Counted from the first letter of the stretch, positions 25,944-36,057 are shown. The stretch is DNA of 64,000 nucleotides from DASXYG01 sp036502625 (GCA_036502625.1 DASXYG010000089.1:11190-75189), one strand, 5' to 3'. Made by a program: numbers and translations. Notes: generated by a model not told the origin, from the letters alone.

Positions 25944-27160
25944 CGGACACCGCAACCGACACGTCCCGGCGCACCGCGAACGCGCTGCCGCTCGCGCTGG
26001 CGCTGATGGCCGGCCCGGCCGTGGCGCTCGGGCTCGCCCGGTTCGCGTACGCGCTCGTGCTCCCCGACATGCGCGCCGACCTGCACTGGTCGTTCGCGGT
26101 CGCGGGCGCGCTCAACACCGCGAACGCCCTCGGCTACCTCGTCGGCGCCCTGGTCACCGTGCCGATCGCGGCGCGGGTGGGCGAGCGGTGGGCGTTCGCC
26201 GGCGGGCTGATCGTGACGATCGCGGCGCTGTTCGGCTCCGCGGTGACCGGAGAGGTCGGCGTGCTGCTGGTGACGCGGCTGCTCGCCGGGGCCAGCGGCG
26301 CGGTGGTGTTCGTGGTCGGCGGCGGGCTGGTCGCCCGGCTCGGGTTCGGCCGCTCCACCCGTACGTCCACGATGCTGCTCGGCGTCTACTTCGCCGGCCC
26401 CGGCGCGGGGATCGTGGCGTCCGGGCTGCTCGTGCCCGCGGCGCTGACCACGGGATCGTGGCGGTGGGCGTGGCTGGCGCTCGGCGCCCTGGGCGTGCTC
26501 GCGCTCGCGGTGGCCGTGCCCGCGGCGTGGCGGGTGCCCGAGGTGCGGCCGGCGCGCGGGCGCGGGGGCGGGCGGTGGCCGGTGCGCCCGCTGGCGTGGC
26601 TGCTGGTCGCGTACACGCTGTTCGGCGCGGGCTACATCGCGTACATGACGTTCATCGTGGCGTACCTCCAGCGGCACGGCGCGGGCGGCACGGAGATCAC
26701 CGTGTTCTGGGCGGTGCTCGGCCTGATGTCGGTGGCCGCCGGGTTCCTCTGGGGCCACGTGCTCGGCCGGATGCCGATCGGCGCGGGCATGGCGATGATC
26801 CTGCTGATCCTCACCGTGGGGGCCGCGCTGCCGCTGGTGCCGGGCGGGCTGGCGCCGGTGTACGCGTCGGCCGTGGTCTTCGGTGGAACGTTCCTGACGG
26901 TCGTGACCGCGACGACCGCCGCCGTGCGCCGCACCCTGGAGCAGCGCCACTGGACGCCCGCGATCGCCGGGATGACGGTGGCGTTCGCGCTCGGCCAGTG
27001 CGTGGGCCCGGTGCTGGCCGGGGCGTTGTCGGACCGCGCCGGCGGGGTGCGCACCGGCCTGCTGATCGGCGCCGGCCTGCTGCTCCTCGGCGCGGCGGCC
27101 GCCGCCACGCACCGCACCCGGCGTACGGACACCGGGCGCGGCCTAGGATCACCTGGGTGA
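25940..27160 (+). CDS. MFS transporter (YbfB/YjiJ-like)
   Basis: A 406-residue membrane protein with about 12 helices, from GTG 25940. ALGLARFAYALVLPDMRADLHWSFAVAGALNTANALGYL corresponds to the conserved first two helices of YbfB/YjiJ-type MFS proteins, and the later half starts near RPLAWLLVAYTLFGAGYIAYMTF. The substrate is unknown; with a TetR gene fused to its start it is likely an efflux pump for a small ligand sensed by that regulator. Its stop overlaps the rsmE start, so three genes are coupled. Confidence 0.85.
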   Translation: MTDTATDTSRRTANALPLALALMAGPAVALGLARFAYALVLPDMRADLHWSFAVAGALNTANALGYLVGALVTVPIAARVGERWAFAGGLIVTIAALFGSAVTGEVGVLLVTRLLAGASGAVVFVVGGGLVARLGFGRSTRTSTMLLGVYFAGPGAGIVASGLLVPAALTTGSWRWAWLALGALGVLALAVAVPAAWRVPEVRPARGRGGGRWPVRPLAWLLVAYTLFGAGYIAYMTFIVAYLQRHGAGGTEITVFWAVLGLMSVAAGFLWGHVLGRMPIGAGMAMILLILTVGAALPLVPGGLAPVYASAVVFGGTFLTVVTATTAAVRRTLEQRHWTPAIAGMTVAFALGQCVGPVLAGALSDRAGGVRTGLLIGAGLLLLGAAAAATHRTRRTDTGRGLGSPG

Positions 27161-27888
27161 GCGCGCCCGTCTTCCTCGCCGAGACCACCCAGCTCGACCA
27201 CGACCACGTCACGCTGACCGGGCCGGAGGGCCGCCACGCCGCGACCGTGCGTCGGCTGCGTCCCGGCGAGCGCGTCGACCTCACCGACGGCGCCGGGCGC
27301 TACGTACGCGGCGAGGTGACCGCCGCGCGGAAGGACACCCTGGAGGTCGCCGTCCACGACCGCGCGGACGTGCCCGCGCCGGTGCCCGCGCTCGTCGTCG
27401 TGCAGGCGCTGGCCAAGGGCGACCGGGGCGAGCTGGCCGTGGAGACCATGACCGAGGTCGGCGTCGACGCGATCGTGCCGTGGGAGGCCGCCCACTGCGT
27501 GGCCCGCTGGCGCGGCGACCGCGCGGCCAAGGGCGTGGCCAAGTGGCGGGCAACGGCGCGCGAGGCCGCGAAGCAGGCGAGGCGCGCGTGGTTCCCCGAG
27601 GTCATGGACGTCGCGGAGACGTCCGAGGTGGTCCGGCGGCTCGCTGACGCGGAGCTCGCGGTGGTGCTGCACGAGGCGGCCGCCGAGCCGCTGTCGGCGC
27701 TCGACCTGCCGGAGTCCGGCACGGTGGTCGCGGTGGTCGGCCCCGAGGGCGGTGTCAGCGAGGAGGAGATCGCCGCGTTCACCGCGGCCGGGGCCCGTAG
27801 CGTGCGCCTCGGGCCGACGGTGCTGCGTACGTCAACGGCGGGCGCGGCCGCCGCGGCCGTCATCCAGGCGCGCTGCGGCCGCTGGTGA
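27157..27888 (+). CDS. rsmE: 16S rRNA (uracil-1498-N3)-methyltransferase
   Basis: A 243-residue protein from GTG 27157, overlapping the MFS stop. An N-terminal PUA-like domain (HAATVRRLRPGERVDLTDGAG) precedes a SPOUT methyltransferase domain with VVQALAKGDRGELAVETMTEVGVD, VVGPEGGVSEEEIAAF and the knot segment LGPTVLRTSTAGAAAAAV. RsmE makes m3U1498 in 16S rRNA. In many actinomycetes rsmE follows dnaJ directly; here the TetR-MFS pair is inserted between them. It converges on the gene at 27898 with a 9-base gap. Confidence 0.95.
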   Translation: MSAPVFLAETTQLDHDHVTLTGPEGRHAATVRRLRPGERVDLTDGAGRYVRGEVTAARKDTLEVAVHDRADVPAPVPALVVVQALAKGDRGELAVETMTEVGVDAIVPWEAAHCVARWRGDRAAKGVAKWRATAREAAKQARRAWFPEVMDVAETSEVVRRLADAELAVVLHEAAAEPLSALDLPESGTVVAVVGPEGGVSEEEIAAFTAAGARSVRLGPTVLRTSTAGAAAAAVIQARCGRW

Positions 27889-27897
27889 ACGCCCCCA

Positions 27898-28581
27898 TCA
27901 CGGAGAAGACGCCGGATCCGGGTTGGAATCCGACGGGTGCGGGTTCGCGGTCGGGGAGTCCGACGTGGCCGGCGGCGGCGAGGAGTGCGGCGGGGGAGAG
28001 TCCGGCGGGGTGGTCGGATGCGTCGGCTCCGTCGGCCGGGTCGACGACGTGGGCATCGGGGTGTGCGAATCGCAGGCGCTCGGCGAGGTGCTCGCACGCG
28101 GGGTGTGCAGCGCGGTGACCGTACCCCCGCCGCCGGTGGGCGGCGGACCGCACGGGCCGCCGCCGGGACCCTGGCTCGGCCCGTTCGTGCCCGTGGGCGT
28201 CGCGGCGGGGTTGGAGCCGTTCGTCGGGTAACCCTGGGTGTTCGTCGGCGCGTTGATCGGCGTGGAGTTGCCCGACGGGGTGTTCGGCGAGCCGCCGAGC
28301 GCGGTGAGCACGGTATGCCGGATGCCCGGGGTGCCCGCCATCACCACGGCGGCGATGACGAACGCGCCGCCGACGGCCAGCGCCGGGCGCAGCCACGGCA
28401 CGGCCATCGTCTCGCCGGGCCGCATCCAGGGCATCTGCCACCAGGCGCGGTTCTCCTCGCTCGCTTGTGTACGGGCGCGGATGCGCTCGAGCCCCTCCGC
28501 AGACGGCGTGCACTCCTCCGCCTCCGCACGGAGCACGCGGCGCAGGACCTCGCCGTACTCGTCGTCATGCGGCTGTGTCAT
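27898..28581 (-). CDS. Membrane-anchored Ser/Thr/Pro-rich protein linked to the ECF sigma gene
   Basis: A 227-residue protein whose ATG overlaps the sigma factor stop (ATGA). Residues 1-50 are cytoplasmic and acidic (EYGEVLRRVLRAEAEECTPSAEGLERIRAR), the same kind of N-terminus seen in actinomycete membrane partners of SigE-family ECF factors. One transmembrane helix follows (about 63-84), then an exposed tail of about 135 residues rich in Pro, Thr, Ser and Asn with three cysteines. No zinc-binding HxxxCxxC anti-sigma motif is present. It is probably the sigma factor's anti-sigma or sensor partner, inferred from context. Confidence 0.65.
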   Translation of the reverse strand: MTQPHDDEYGEVLRRVLRAEAEECTPSAEGLERIRARTQASEENRAWWQMPWMRPGETMAVPWLRPALAVGGAFVIAAVVMAGTPGIRHTVLTALGGSPNTPSGNSTPINAPTNTQGYPTNGSNPAATPTGTNGPSQGPGGGPCGPPPTGGGGTVTALHTPRASTSPSACDSHTPMPTSSTRPTEPTHPTTPPDSPPPHSSPPPATSDSPTANPHPSDSNPDPASSP

Positions 28582-29171
28582 GACACCTGCTCCAATACCG
28601 AACGCAGGGCGGCCATGCCACGTGCGGTGTGACTCTTCACGGCTCCTCGACTGATCCCCATCGCTTCGGCGATCTGAGCTTCGGACAGATCGCCGTAGTA
28701 CCGCAGTACCAGGGCCTCGCGCTGCCGCCCCGGCAGCGCGCGCAGCGCCTCGATCACCGCGGACCTCTCCAGCAGGCCCATCGCGCCGTGTTCGGCGCTG
28801 GGGGCGTCAGGGAGGCCTTTGGGGGCGTATTTCTCCGCCACCGCGCGATGACGCAGCACTGACCGCGACCGATTCACCACGGACTGCCTGAGGTACGACA
28901 GCGCCTTGTCGGGATCGCGGAGCCGCCGCCAGGCGCCGTGCATGGCCACGAATGAGTCCTGCACGACTTCCTCGGCGGTGGCGACGTCGCGCACCAGGAG
29001 CGCTGAGAGGCGGACGAGCGCACGGAAATTCGCGCTGTACAAGGCGGTCACCGCCTCGTCAGCATCCCATGCGATCCTCGACCTCTCCTGCGCCACCGGG
29101 ACTCCGGCCACCAGGGTTTCGGTCACATCAGTGGGACGCTCGCCCTTAGCGCGGGGTTTACGAAAGGGCAT
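28578..29171 (-). CDS. ECF RNA polymerase sigma factor (SigE family)
   Basis: A 197-residue sigma factor. Region 2 spans ALYSANFRALVRLSALLVRDVATAEEVVQDSFVAMHGAWRRL, with the region 2.4 helix around ALSYLRQSVVNRSRSVLRHR. Region 4 contains EALRALPGRQREALVLRYYGDLSEAQIAEAMGISRGAVKSHTARGMAAL. About 25 extra N-terminal residues are basic (MPFRKPRAKGERP). It is co-transcribed with the membrane partner downstream. Its own promoter must lie in 29172-29493, but I see no clear autoregulatory motif. Confidence 0.92.
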   Translation of the reverse strand: MPFRKPRAKGERPTDVTETLVAGVPVAQERSRIAWDADEAVTALYSANFRALVRLSALLVRDVATAEEVVQDSFVAMHGAWRRLRDPDKALSYLRQSVVNRSRSVLRHRAVAEKYAPKGLPDAPSAEHGAMGLLERSAVIEALRALPGRQREALVLRYYGDLSEAQIAEAMGISRGAVKSHTARGMAALRSVLEQVS

Positions 29172-29493
29172 GCTTCTTTCTCAAGTCATCTCGGGGCGGG
29201 CTCGCCGTCACGCACGCGCACGGCGCTGGTTCGCGTGTGTTCATCACCCAGCGTCACCCAGAACGTGTCCGATTACACGACCGTGGCCACCCCCGGCCGT
29301 ATCGGGTCAGGCCATGAGCCGTCGCCAGTGATCCAAGACTAACGGCCGTACGGGGCTGATGGCGGCGCGTGGCGGAAAACCGGGCCGCGCCGGGGAACGG
29401 GGGTCGCTTGTGCCTGGGGACTTCCGTACGATGCTTGGCCAAGATCGCTGATACCCGGCCGCCGCGGGCGCGCCGTAGCGCGGGAGGGACGAG
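29172..29493. other. Divergent intergenic region; no gene seen
   Basis: These 322 bases between the ECF sigma gene (leftward) and the HIT gene (rightward) show no plausible coding frame. The right end carries the HIT ribosome-binding site GGGAGGGA (29482-29489). Promoters for both directions should lie here, but none matched a consensus well enough to call. Confidence 0.55.
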
Positions 29494-29877
29494 TTGGCTG
29501 AGTCTTCCGGGTCGGCGGGCGCGGGGGCGCCGGTCGCCGACTGCCTGTTCTGCAAGATCGTCGGCGGCGAGGTGCCCGCCACCGTGGTGCGCGAGACGCC
29601 GCGCGCGCTCGCGTTCCGTGACATCAATCCGCAGGCGCCCACGCACGTCCTCGTGATCCCCCGCGCGCACTACCGCGACGCCGCCGCGCTCGCGGAGGCC
29701 GACGCGGGGCTGCTCGACGAGGTGGTGCGCACGGCCGCCGCGGTGGCCGAGGCCGACGGCGTGGCCGAGGGCGGCTACCGGATCGTCTTCAACACCGGGC
29801 GCGAAGCCGGGCAGACGGTGTTCCACGTCCACGCGCACGTCCTCGGTGGCCGTGGCCTCGGCTGGCCACCCGGATGA
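29494..29877 (+). CDS. HIT family nucleotide-binding hydrolase (HinT-like)
   Basis: A 127-residue protein from TTG 29494, supported by a strong GGGAGGGA. It has CLFCKIVGGEVPATVV (Cys17/Cys20), DINPQAPTHVLVIPRAHY and the catalytic HVHAHV triad at residues 111-116. HinT-type proteins hydrolyse AMP-lysine or other purine phosphoramidates. Its place just before phoH is the conserved actinobacterial order. The two-cysteine N-terminal site with a partner histidine probably binds zinc. Confidence 0.92.
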   Translation: MAESSGSAGAGAPVADCLFCKIVGGEVPATVVRETPRALAFRDINPQAPTHVLVIPRAHYRDAAALAEADAGLLDEVVRTAAAVAEADGVAEGGYRIVFNTGREAGQTVFHVHAHVLGGRGLGWPPG

Positions 29878-30019
29878 CGCCGCGGAAAACCGGCGGACAC
29901 CCCCGGTAGGCACCGAATACCCTCGGTGGGAAGCAGCGTCACACGCCCGGTGTTGTCGGTGCGGATCGATAAGATGGATGCACCGGGTCCGGTTGCGGGC
30001 CCATCGTAGGAAAGGCGGG

Positions 30020-31150
<1,131 letters not shown>

Positions 31151-31152
31151 CC

Positions 31153-31638
31153 ATGAGCATCGACGTGGCGAACGAGTCGGGCGCGGAGGTGGACGAGACC
31201 GCCCTGGCCGCGCTGGCGCGGCACGTCCTCGACCGCATGGGCGTCCACCCGCTCGCCGAGCTGTCCATCGTCTGCGTGGACGAGTCCACCATGAGCGACC
31301 TCCACGAGAAGTGGATGGACGAACCCGGCCCGACCGACGTCCTCGCGTTCCCGATGGACGAACTGCGCCCCGGGTCCGCGCGCGACGAGGACGACGAACC
31401 GGAGCAGGGCCTGCTCGGCGACGTCGTGCTGTGCCCCGAGGTGGCCCGCCGCCAGGGCGAGCAGGCCGGCCACGGCACGACCGACGAGCTGCACCTCCTG
31501 TGCACGCACGGCATCCTCCACCTCCTCGGCTACGACCACGCCGAGCCCGACGAGCACCGCGAGATGTTCGGCATCCAGGCCGAGCTGCTCGCGTCGTGGC
31601 GCGAGCTGCGCAGCCAGTCCGGGGACGTACCGGGATGA
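31153..31638 (+). CDS. ybeY: rRNA maturation RNase YbeY
   Basis: A 161-residue protein with the zinc-binding signature HGILHLLGYDH (three histidines) near the C-terminus, preceded by WMDEPGPTDVLAFPMDE. YbeY is an endoribonuclease required for 16S rRNA 3' end maturation and 70S quality control. It lies between phoH and the CBS/CorC gene, in the conserved cluster that ends with era, another 16S 3' end factor. The acidic insertion RDEDDEPEQG between the two conserved parts is ordinary for actinomycetes. Confidence 0.96.
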   Translation: MSIDVANESGAEVDETALAALARHVLDRMGVHPLAELSIVCVDESTMSDLHEKWMDEPGPTDVLAFPMDELRPGSARDEDDEPEQGLLGDVVLCPEVARRQGEQAGHGTTDELHLLCTHGILHLLGYDHAEPDEHREMFGIQAELLASWRELRSQSGDVPG

Positions 31639-31648
31639 CCCCGGGCCG

Positions 31649-32965
31649 ATGATGATCGTCGTTGCGGTCGTGCTGACCGCGCTCGGCTGGCTGTTCGCGG
31701 CGGCCGAGACGGCGCTCGGCCGCGTCTCCCGCGTCCGCGTCGCCGACCTCGTCCGCGACCGGCGGCGCGGGGCCGACCGCCTGGCCGAGGTGCTGGCCGA
31801 CGCGCCGCGCTACGTCAGCCTGATCCTGCTGCTGCGGGTCGTCTGCGAGGTCACGGTCACGGTGATCGTCACCGTGGCGTTCACCCACGCGATGGGCGCC
31901 ACGTGGCGCGCGTTCGTGTCGGCCGCCGTGGTGATGGTGCTGGTCAGCTACGTCGCCGTGGGCGTGTCCCCGCGTACGATCGGCCGCCAGCATCCGGATA
32001 CGGTCTCGCTGGTCGCGGCCAGCGTGATCGCGCCGCTGACCCGGGTCCTCGGGCCGCTGCCGAAGCTGCTGATCCTGCTGGGCAACGCGCTCACCCCCGG
32101 CAAGGGGTTCCGCGACGGCCCGTTCACCACCGAGGCGGAGCTGCGCGACCTGGTCGACCTCGCCGAGCAGCGGCAGCTCATCGAGCCGGGCGAGCGGCAG
32201 ATGATCCACTCCGTGTTCGAGCTCGGCGACACCCTCGTCCGCGAGGTCATGGTCCCGCGTACCGACATGGTGTTCATCGAGCGCACCCGCACCCTGCGGC
32301 AGGGCCTGTCGCTGGCGCTGCGCAGCGGCTTCTCCCGCATCCCGGTCGTGGGCGAGAACTCCGACGACGTCGTCGGCATCGCCTACCTCAAGGACCTCGT
32401 GCGCCGGGTGTACGACTACCGCGAGGGCGAGTCCGTCGAGACGATCGACTCCGTGATGCGCCCCGCGACGTACGTACCGGACAGCAAGCCGATCGACGGC
32501 CTCATGCGCGAGATGCAGGCCCGGCAGATCCACGTCGCGATCGTGATCGACGAATACGGCGGCACCGCCGGCCTCGTCACCATCGAGGACATCCTGGAGG
32601 AGATCGTCGGGGAGATCGCCGACGAGTACGACCAGGAGGAGCCGCGGGTGGAGCGGCTCGGCGGCGGCGCGATGCGCGTCACGGCCCGGCTCCCGGTGGA
32701 GGACCTCGCCGAGCTGTTCGACGTGGAGATCTCCGCCGACGACGTGGAGACGGTGTCGGGCCTGCTCGCGGGGGCGCTCGGCCGGGTGCCGATCGCCGGG
32801 TCCACGGCCACGGTCGCGGGGCTGAAGCTGACCGCCGAGAGCCTCACGGGCCGCCGCAACCGCATCAAGACCATCCTGGTCGAGCATGCCGATGCGGCCG
32901 GGTCCGAGCCGGACGCCGGGTCCGCGGACGGCCTGGCGCAGTCCGACGACCACGCCGACGCCTAG
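31649..32965 (+). CDS. CNNM/CBS-domain membrane protein (HlyC/CorC family)
   Basis: A 438-residue protein starting at ATG 31649. The N-terminal CNNM domain has three or four helices (IVVAVVLTALGWLFAAAETALGR ... VVMVLVSYVAVGVSPRTIG), followed by ERQMIHSVFELGDTLVREVMVPRTDM opening a CBS pair. VEDILEEIVGEIADEYDQEE marks the end of the pair, and a CorC/HlyC C-terminal domain finishes the protein. These proteins are linked to magnesium or cobalt export. The place after ybeY is conserved in actinobacteria. Older 'hemolysin' names are misleading. Confidence 0.92.
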   Translation: MMIVVAVVLTALGWLFAAAETALGRVSRVRVADLVRDRRRGADRLAEVLADAPRYVSLILLLRVVCEVTVTVIVTVAFTHAMGATWRAFVSAAVVMVLVSYVAVGVSPRTIGRQHPDTVSLVAASVIAPLTRVLGPLPKLLILLGNALTPGKGFRDGPFTTEAELRDLVDLAEQRQLIEPGERQMIHSVFELGDTLVREVMVPRTDMVFIERTRTLRQGLSLALRSGFSRIPVVGENSDDVVGIAYLKDLVRRVYDYREGESVETIDSVMRPATYVPDSKPIDGLMREMQARQIHVAIVIDEYGGTAGLVTIEDILEEIVGEIADEYDQEEPRVERLGGGAMRVTARLPVEDLAELFDVEISADDVETVSGLLAGALGRVPIAGSTATVAGLKLTAESLTGRRNRIKTILVEHADAAGSEPDAGSADGLAQSDDHADA

Positions 32966-33043
32966 GCGCCGCCCGGTCCGGGGCGGTTTCGCGTAAATGT
33001 ACGGCGAACGCCATAATGCGCTGGGCTCAGTCGAGGGGGCGCG

Positions 33044-34381
33044 ATGGCCGACGATGAACCGGACGGCGACGGTGCCGAGGCGCCGCCGGAGAAGCCGCCC
33101 GGTCGCCGGTGGCGGACCGTCCTGGGGCGCGTTCTGGCCGTCGGCGTCGCGGTCCTCGGGGTGGCGGCCGTGGCCGTGCCGATCCTGGTGCATTCGTTCG
33201 GCACGCCGGACACCCTCGCCGACGTGTACGGCCCGGTCGCCGCGGCCCGTACCGCCGACCACATGGCGTACGGCCCGACCGCCCGCGCCGTGCCGCGCGA
33301 CTGCGGTGTGCCGCCCGCGCTGGCGCGCAAGCTCGCCGGCCGGGTGGGCAAGCGGGAGAAGGCGGCGCGCGGCGCGAACACCTGCACCTGGGGCGGCGAC
33401 GTCCGGTCGCTGCACTACCTGTCCGTCACGGTGCGGGTGGCCACCGACCGCGGCGGGCGCCCCGATCCCGCGGGCGCGGTCGGCGCCGTCGACCAGATGA
33501 TCGCCGACGCGGCCAAACCGAGCGCGGCGCGGAGGACGGGGCCCGTCACGCGGCTGTCCGGGCTGGGGCAGCAGGCCGCCGCGTGGACGCTGATCAAGAA
33601 GCGGGCGCGCACGCCGCTGCGCCGCCCGCACCGGCCCGGCGTGTACCACGGCACCGCCGTCACCCGGGTGGCGTTCCAGGTGGGGAACGTCGCGGCCGAG
33701 ATCGGCTACGGCGGGGTGGACCGCCGCAAGCACGGCCTCGACCTGTCGTTGACGCCGGTCGAGCCGATCACGCTGCGCGGCGCGTTCTCCGCCGCGGCGT
33801 CCGTGGCCCGCGCGGTCGGCGCGCCCGTGCACGAAACCCCGCACCTCAAGAGGCCGTCCGAGGCGCGGGCCGCACGGAACCCGCCGTCCGCCTGCGCGGC
33901 CGTGCCGCTGGCGAGCGTGCGCGCCGCCGCGGGCGACGACGGGCTCGCGCGGCAGCCGGCGAACCCGTACACCGGCCGGGCCGCCGAGCGGGGCATCGCC
34001 CGCGACTACTGCGCGTGGGGCGGCGGCTCCGGCCGCCGGGCGGACGTGGACATGCTGGTCGCGACCGGCGCACCGCCGCTCGGCGACGGCGCGTCCGTGG
34101 CCCTCAGGGACTACGTGCGCGCCTACCGCGCCGCCCGTGAGACGCCGCCGGGCCGGCCCGGCGCCGCGGTGTTCACCGCGTTGCGCGCCCCCGGCGACGA
34201 GGCGTTCGCCGCGTACGCGACCGGCGGCAGCGGCGGCACCGGCACCGTGGCCATCCGCGTACGCAACATCCGCATCCAGGCGCGCTGCACCGACACCGCC
34301 ACCGACTCCCCGGACACCGCCATGAACTGCGCGTACGCGATCGCGACCGCGGTAGCCAAGCGCGTCGCCGCCGCGGCCTAA
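33044..34381 (+). CDS. Exported/membrane-anchored protein, paralogue A of a local family
   Basis: A 445-residue protein I do not recognise. A basic proline-rich N-terminus and one helix (about residues 25-50) are followed by an exposed region with two similar halves. Landmarks are TPDTLADVYGPVAAARTADH, a cysteine pair (CGVPP, CTWGG), VTRLSGLGQQAAAWTL, VAFQVGNVAAEIGYGGVDR, a second cysteine pair (CAAVPL, CAWGG), and DTAMNCAYAIATAVAKRV at the end. The same landmarks occur in the protein at 34819, so they are duplicates. The half-domain resembles DUF3558-type actinobacterial envelope proteins (cysteine-bounded, CxxL ... CxW), but this is only a pattern comparison. Confidence 0.7.
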   Translation: MADDEPDGDGAEAPPEKPPGRRWRTVLGRVLAVGVAVLGVAAVAVPILVHSFGTPDTLADVYGPVAAARTADHMAYGPTARAVPRDCGVPPALARKLAGRVGKREKAARGANTCTWGGDVRSLHYLSVTVRVATDRGGRPDPAGAVGAVDQMIADAAKPSAARRTGPVTRLSGLGQQAAAWTLIKKRARTPLRRPHRPGVYHGTAVTRVAFQVGNVAAEIGYGGVDRRKHGLDLSLTPVEPITLRGAFSAAASVARAVGAPVHETPHLKRPSEARAARNPPSACAAVPLASVRAAAGDDGLARQPANPYTGRAAERGIARDYCAWGGGSGRRADVDMLVATGAPPLGDGASVALRDYVRAYRAARETPPGRPGAAVFTALRAPGDEAFAAYATGGSGGTGTVAIRVRNIRIQARCTDTATDSPDTAMNCAYAIATAVAKRVAAAA

Positions 34382-34391
34382 GATTTCCCGC

Positions 34392-34730
34392 GTGACCGAA
34401 TCGCAGCTCGATCCCGAAGACGCCAAGCTCATCACGCTCGCCCGGTCCAGCCGGGCGCGGTCCGGCACGGCGAGCGGTGCGGCGGTGCGTGACGAGACCG
34501 GCCGTACGTACACCGCCGCCGACGTGGCGCTGCCGTCGCTGCGCCTGTCCGCGCTGCGGCTCGCGGTGGCGACGGCCGCGTCCAGCGGCGCGACCCGGCT
34601 GGAGGCGGCGGCCGTGGTGGGCGCGGAGGACCCGGGCGAGGACGACCTGGCCGCCGTGCGCGATCTCGGCCCGGCGCCGGTGCACGTCGCGGACGCGGAC
34701 GGCACGCCGCGCGGCGTCCGGCCGTCCTGA
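34392..34730 (+). CDS. Cytidine-deaminase-like protein lacking catalytic residues
   Basis: A 112-residue protein starting 10 bases after the preceding gene. LDPEDAKLITLARSSRARSG, GAAVRDETGRTYTAADV and LPSLRLSALRLAVATAASSG follow the layout of a cytidine deaminase, in which the last segment would be NxCAEr. Here there is no HAE/CAE metal ligand, no PCxxC, and no cysteine at all, so it cannot be a zinc deaminase. Similar short proteins sit between the CBS/CorC gene and era in other actinomycetes, which suggests a conserved non-catalytic role. The product is soluble. Confidence 0.7.
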   Translation: MTESQLDPEDAKLITLARSSRARSGTASGAAVRDETGRTYTAADVALPSLRLSALRLAVATAASSGATRLEAAAVVGAEDPGEDDLAAVRDLGPAPVHVADADGTPRGVRPS

Positions 34731-34818
34731 CCCGCCCCACCAGAGGATTTGGGAACCGCTTTACTTTCCGCTCCGTCCAACGGCATGATTCGGGGCTCAT
34801 GTCGGCGAGGGGAGCGCG

Positions 34819-36057
34819 ATGGTGCGCGGCAAGCGGGTGCGGATCGGCCTCGGCGCGGGTGCCGGGGTCGTGGCGGTGGCCGCGGTCGTCGCCGGGGTGC
34901 GCGGCTGCGCGGGTCCGGACACCCTCGACGACGTCCACGGCCCGGTAGCCGCGGCGCGCGCCGCCGACCACCGGCCGCACGGGCCGTACGTCCGCAATGC
35001 GCCGTACGACTGCGGCATGGCGCGCGCCGTGCTCGAACCGCTGGTCGGCGCCGCGGAGAAGACCGAGCAGCAGTCCACGGGTTCGGACTCCTGCACCTGG
35101 GAGAACGGCGCCGGGTCCGGCCGCACGCTCGAGGTGGACCTCGAGCTGGCCACCGGCGACGACGGGCGGCCCGACCCGGCCGCGGCCATCGCCGACCTCA
35201 CCCGCATGATCACCGGCGCGACCCGCACGGCGGACGCCGAGTTCGGCCCGGTCACCGCGCTGACCGGCCTGGGCGCGGACGCCGCGGCCTGGACCGAGGC
35301 CGAGGAGACGCGCGGCAAGGTGGCCACGACCGTCGTGTTCCAGGCGGGCAACGTGGCCGCGCGCATCACGTACGGCGGCGTGGACCGCGCCCGAGACGGC
35401 GTCGACTTCGCGGCGAACCCCCTGGACGCCGCCTCGCTGAACGGCGCGCGCACCGCGGCCGTGCGGCTCGCGCGCCAGATCGGCGCGCCCGTAACCGGCA
35501 CGCCCCGGCCCGCGCCCCCGCCGTCCGGGCCGCGGGTCCGTACGGTCCCGGCCGCCTGCGACCTCGTCCCCGCCGATGCGGTGCGCGCCGCGGTGGACAA
35601 CCGGGAGCTGCGGGCGAAGCGCGAGGAGAGCTACCTGTTCGGCGGCGAGGGCACCGGCGGCGCCGCCGGGCTCACCGCCGACCGGTGCGCGTGGTCCGGC
35701 GGCCTCGGGCGCAGCGTGGACGTCGACTGGCTCCTGGTCGGCGGCGCGTACCCGCTGGGCACCGGCCCGGCGGTCACCCGTCGCGAGTACGAACGGCAGT
35801 ACCTCGACGCGCGCGACACCCCGGGCGGCACGGCGGCCGAGTCGGTGTTCACCGCGCTCGGCCATCCCGGCGGCCAGGCGTTCGCCCACTACGAGAAGGA
35901 CGACATCCTCGACGGCGGCGCCGGCATCGTGTTGGTCCAGGCGCGCAACACGCTCATCCGCGTCCGCTGCTGGGACATCGACGCCTACGCCCCGGACGAC
36001 GCGATGAACTGCGCGTACACGATCGCCCGCGCGGCGGCGAAGCGAGTGGGGGCATGA
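34819..36057 (+). CDS. Exported/membrane-anchored protein, paralogue B of a local family
   Basis: A 412-residue protein beginning MVRGKRVRIG and one helix (about residues 9-27) ending at RGC. The exposed part repeats the landmarks of the protein at 33044: PDTLDDVHGPVAAARAADH, VTALTGLGADAAAWTEAE, VVFQAGNVAARITYGGVDR, and the closing DDAMNCAYTIARAAAKRV. Two cysteine-bounded halves are again present. The helix could be a signal anchor, or a lipoprotein signal with a poor lipobox (VRGC). Its stop overlaps the next ATG, so the two are coupled. Function unknown. Confidence 0.7.
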   Translation: MVRGKRVRIGLGAGAGVVAVAAVVAGVRGCAGPDTLDDVHGPVAAARAADHRPHGPYVRNAPYDCGMARAVLEPLVGAAEKTEQQSTGSDSCTWENGAGSGRTLEVDLELATGDDGRPDPAAAIADLTRMITGATRTADAEFGPVTALTGLGADAAAWTEAEETRGKVATTVVFQAGNVAARITYGGVDRARDGVDFAANPLDAASLNGARTAAVRLARQIGAPVTGTPRPAPPPSGPRVRTVPAACDLVPADAVRAAVDNRELRAKREESYLFGGEGTGGAAGLTADRCAWSGGLGRSVDVDWLLVGGAYPLGTGPAVTRREYERQYLDARDTPGGTAAESVFTALGHPGGQAFAHYEKDDILDGGAGIVLVQARNTLIRVRCWDIDAYAPDDAMNCAYTIARAAAKRVGA

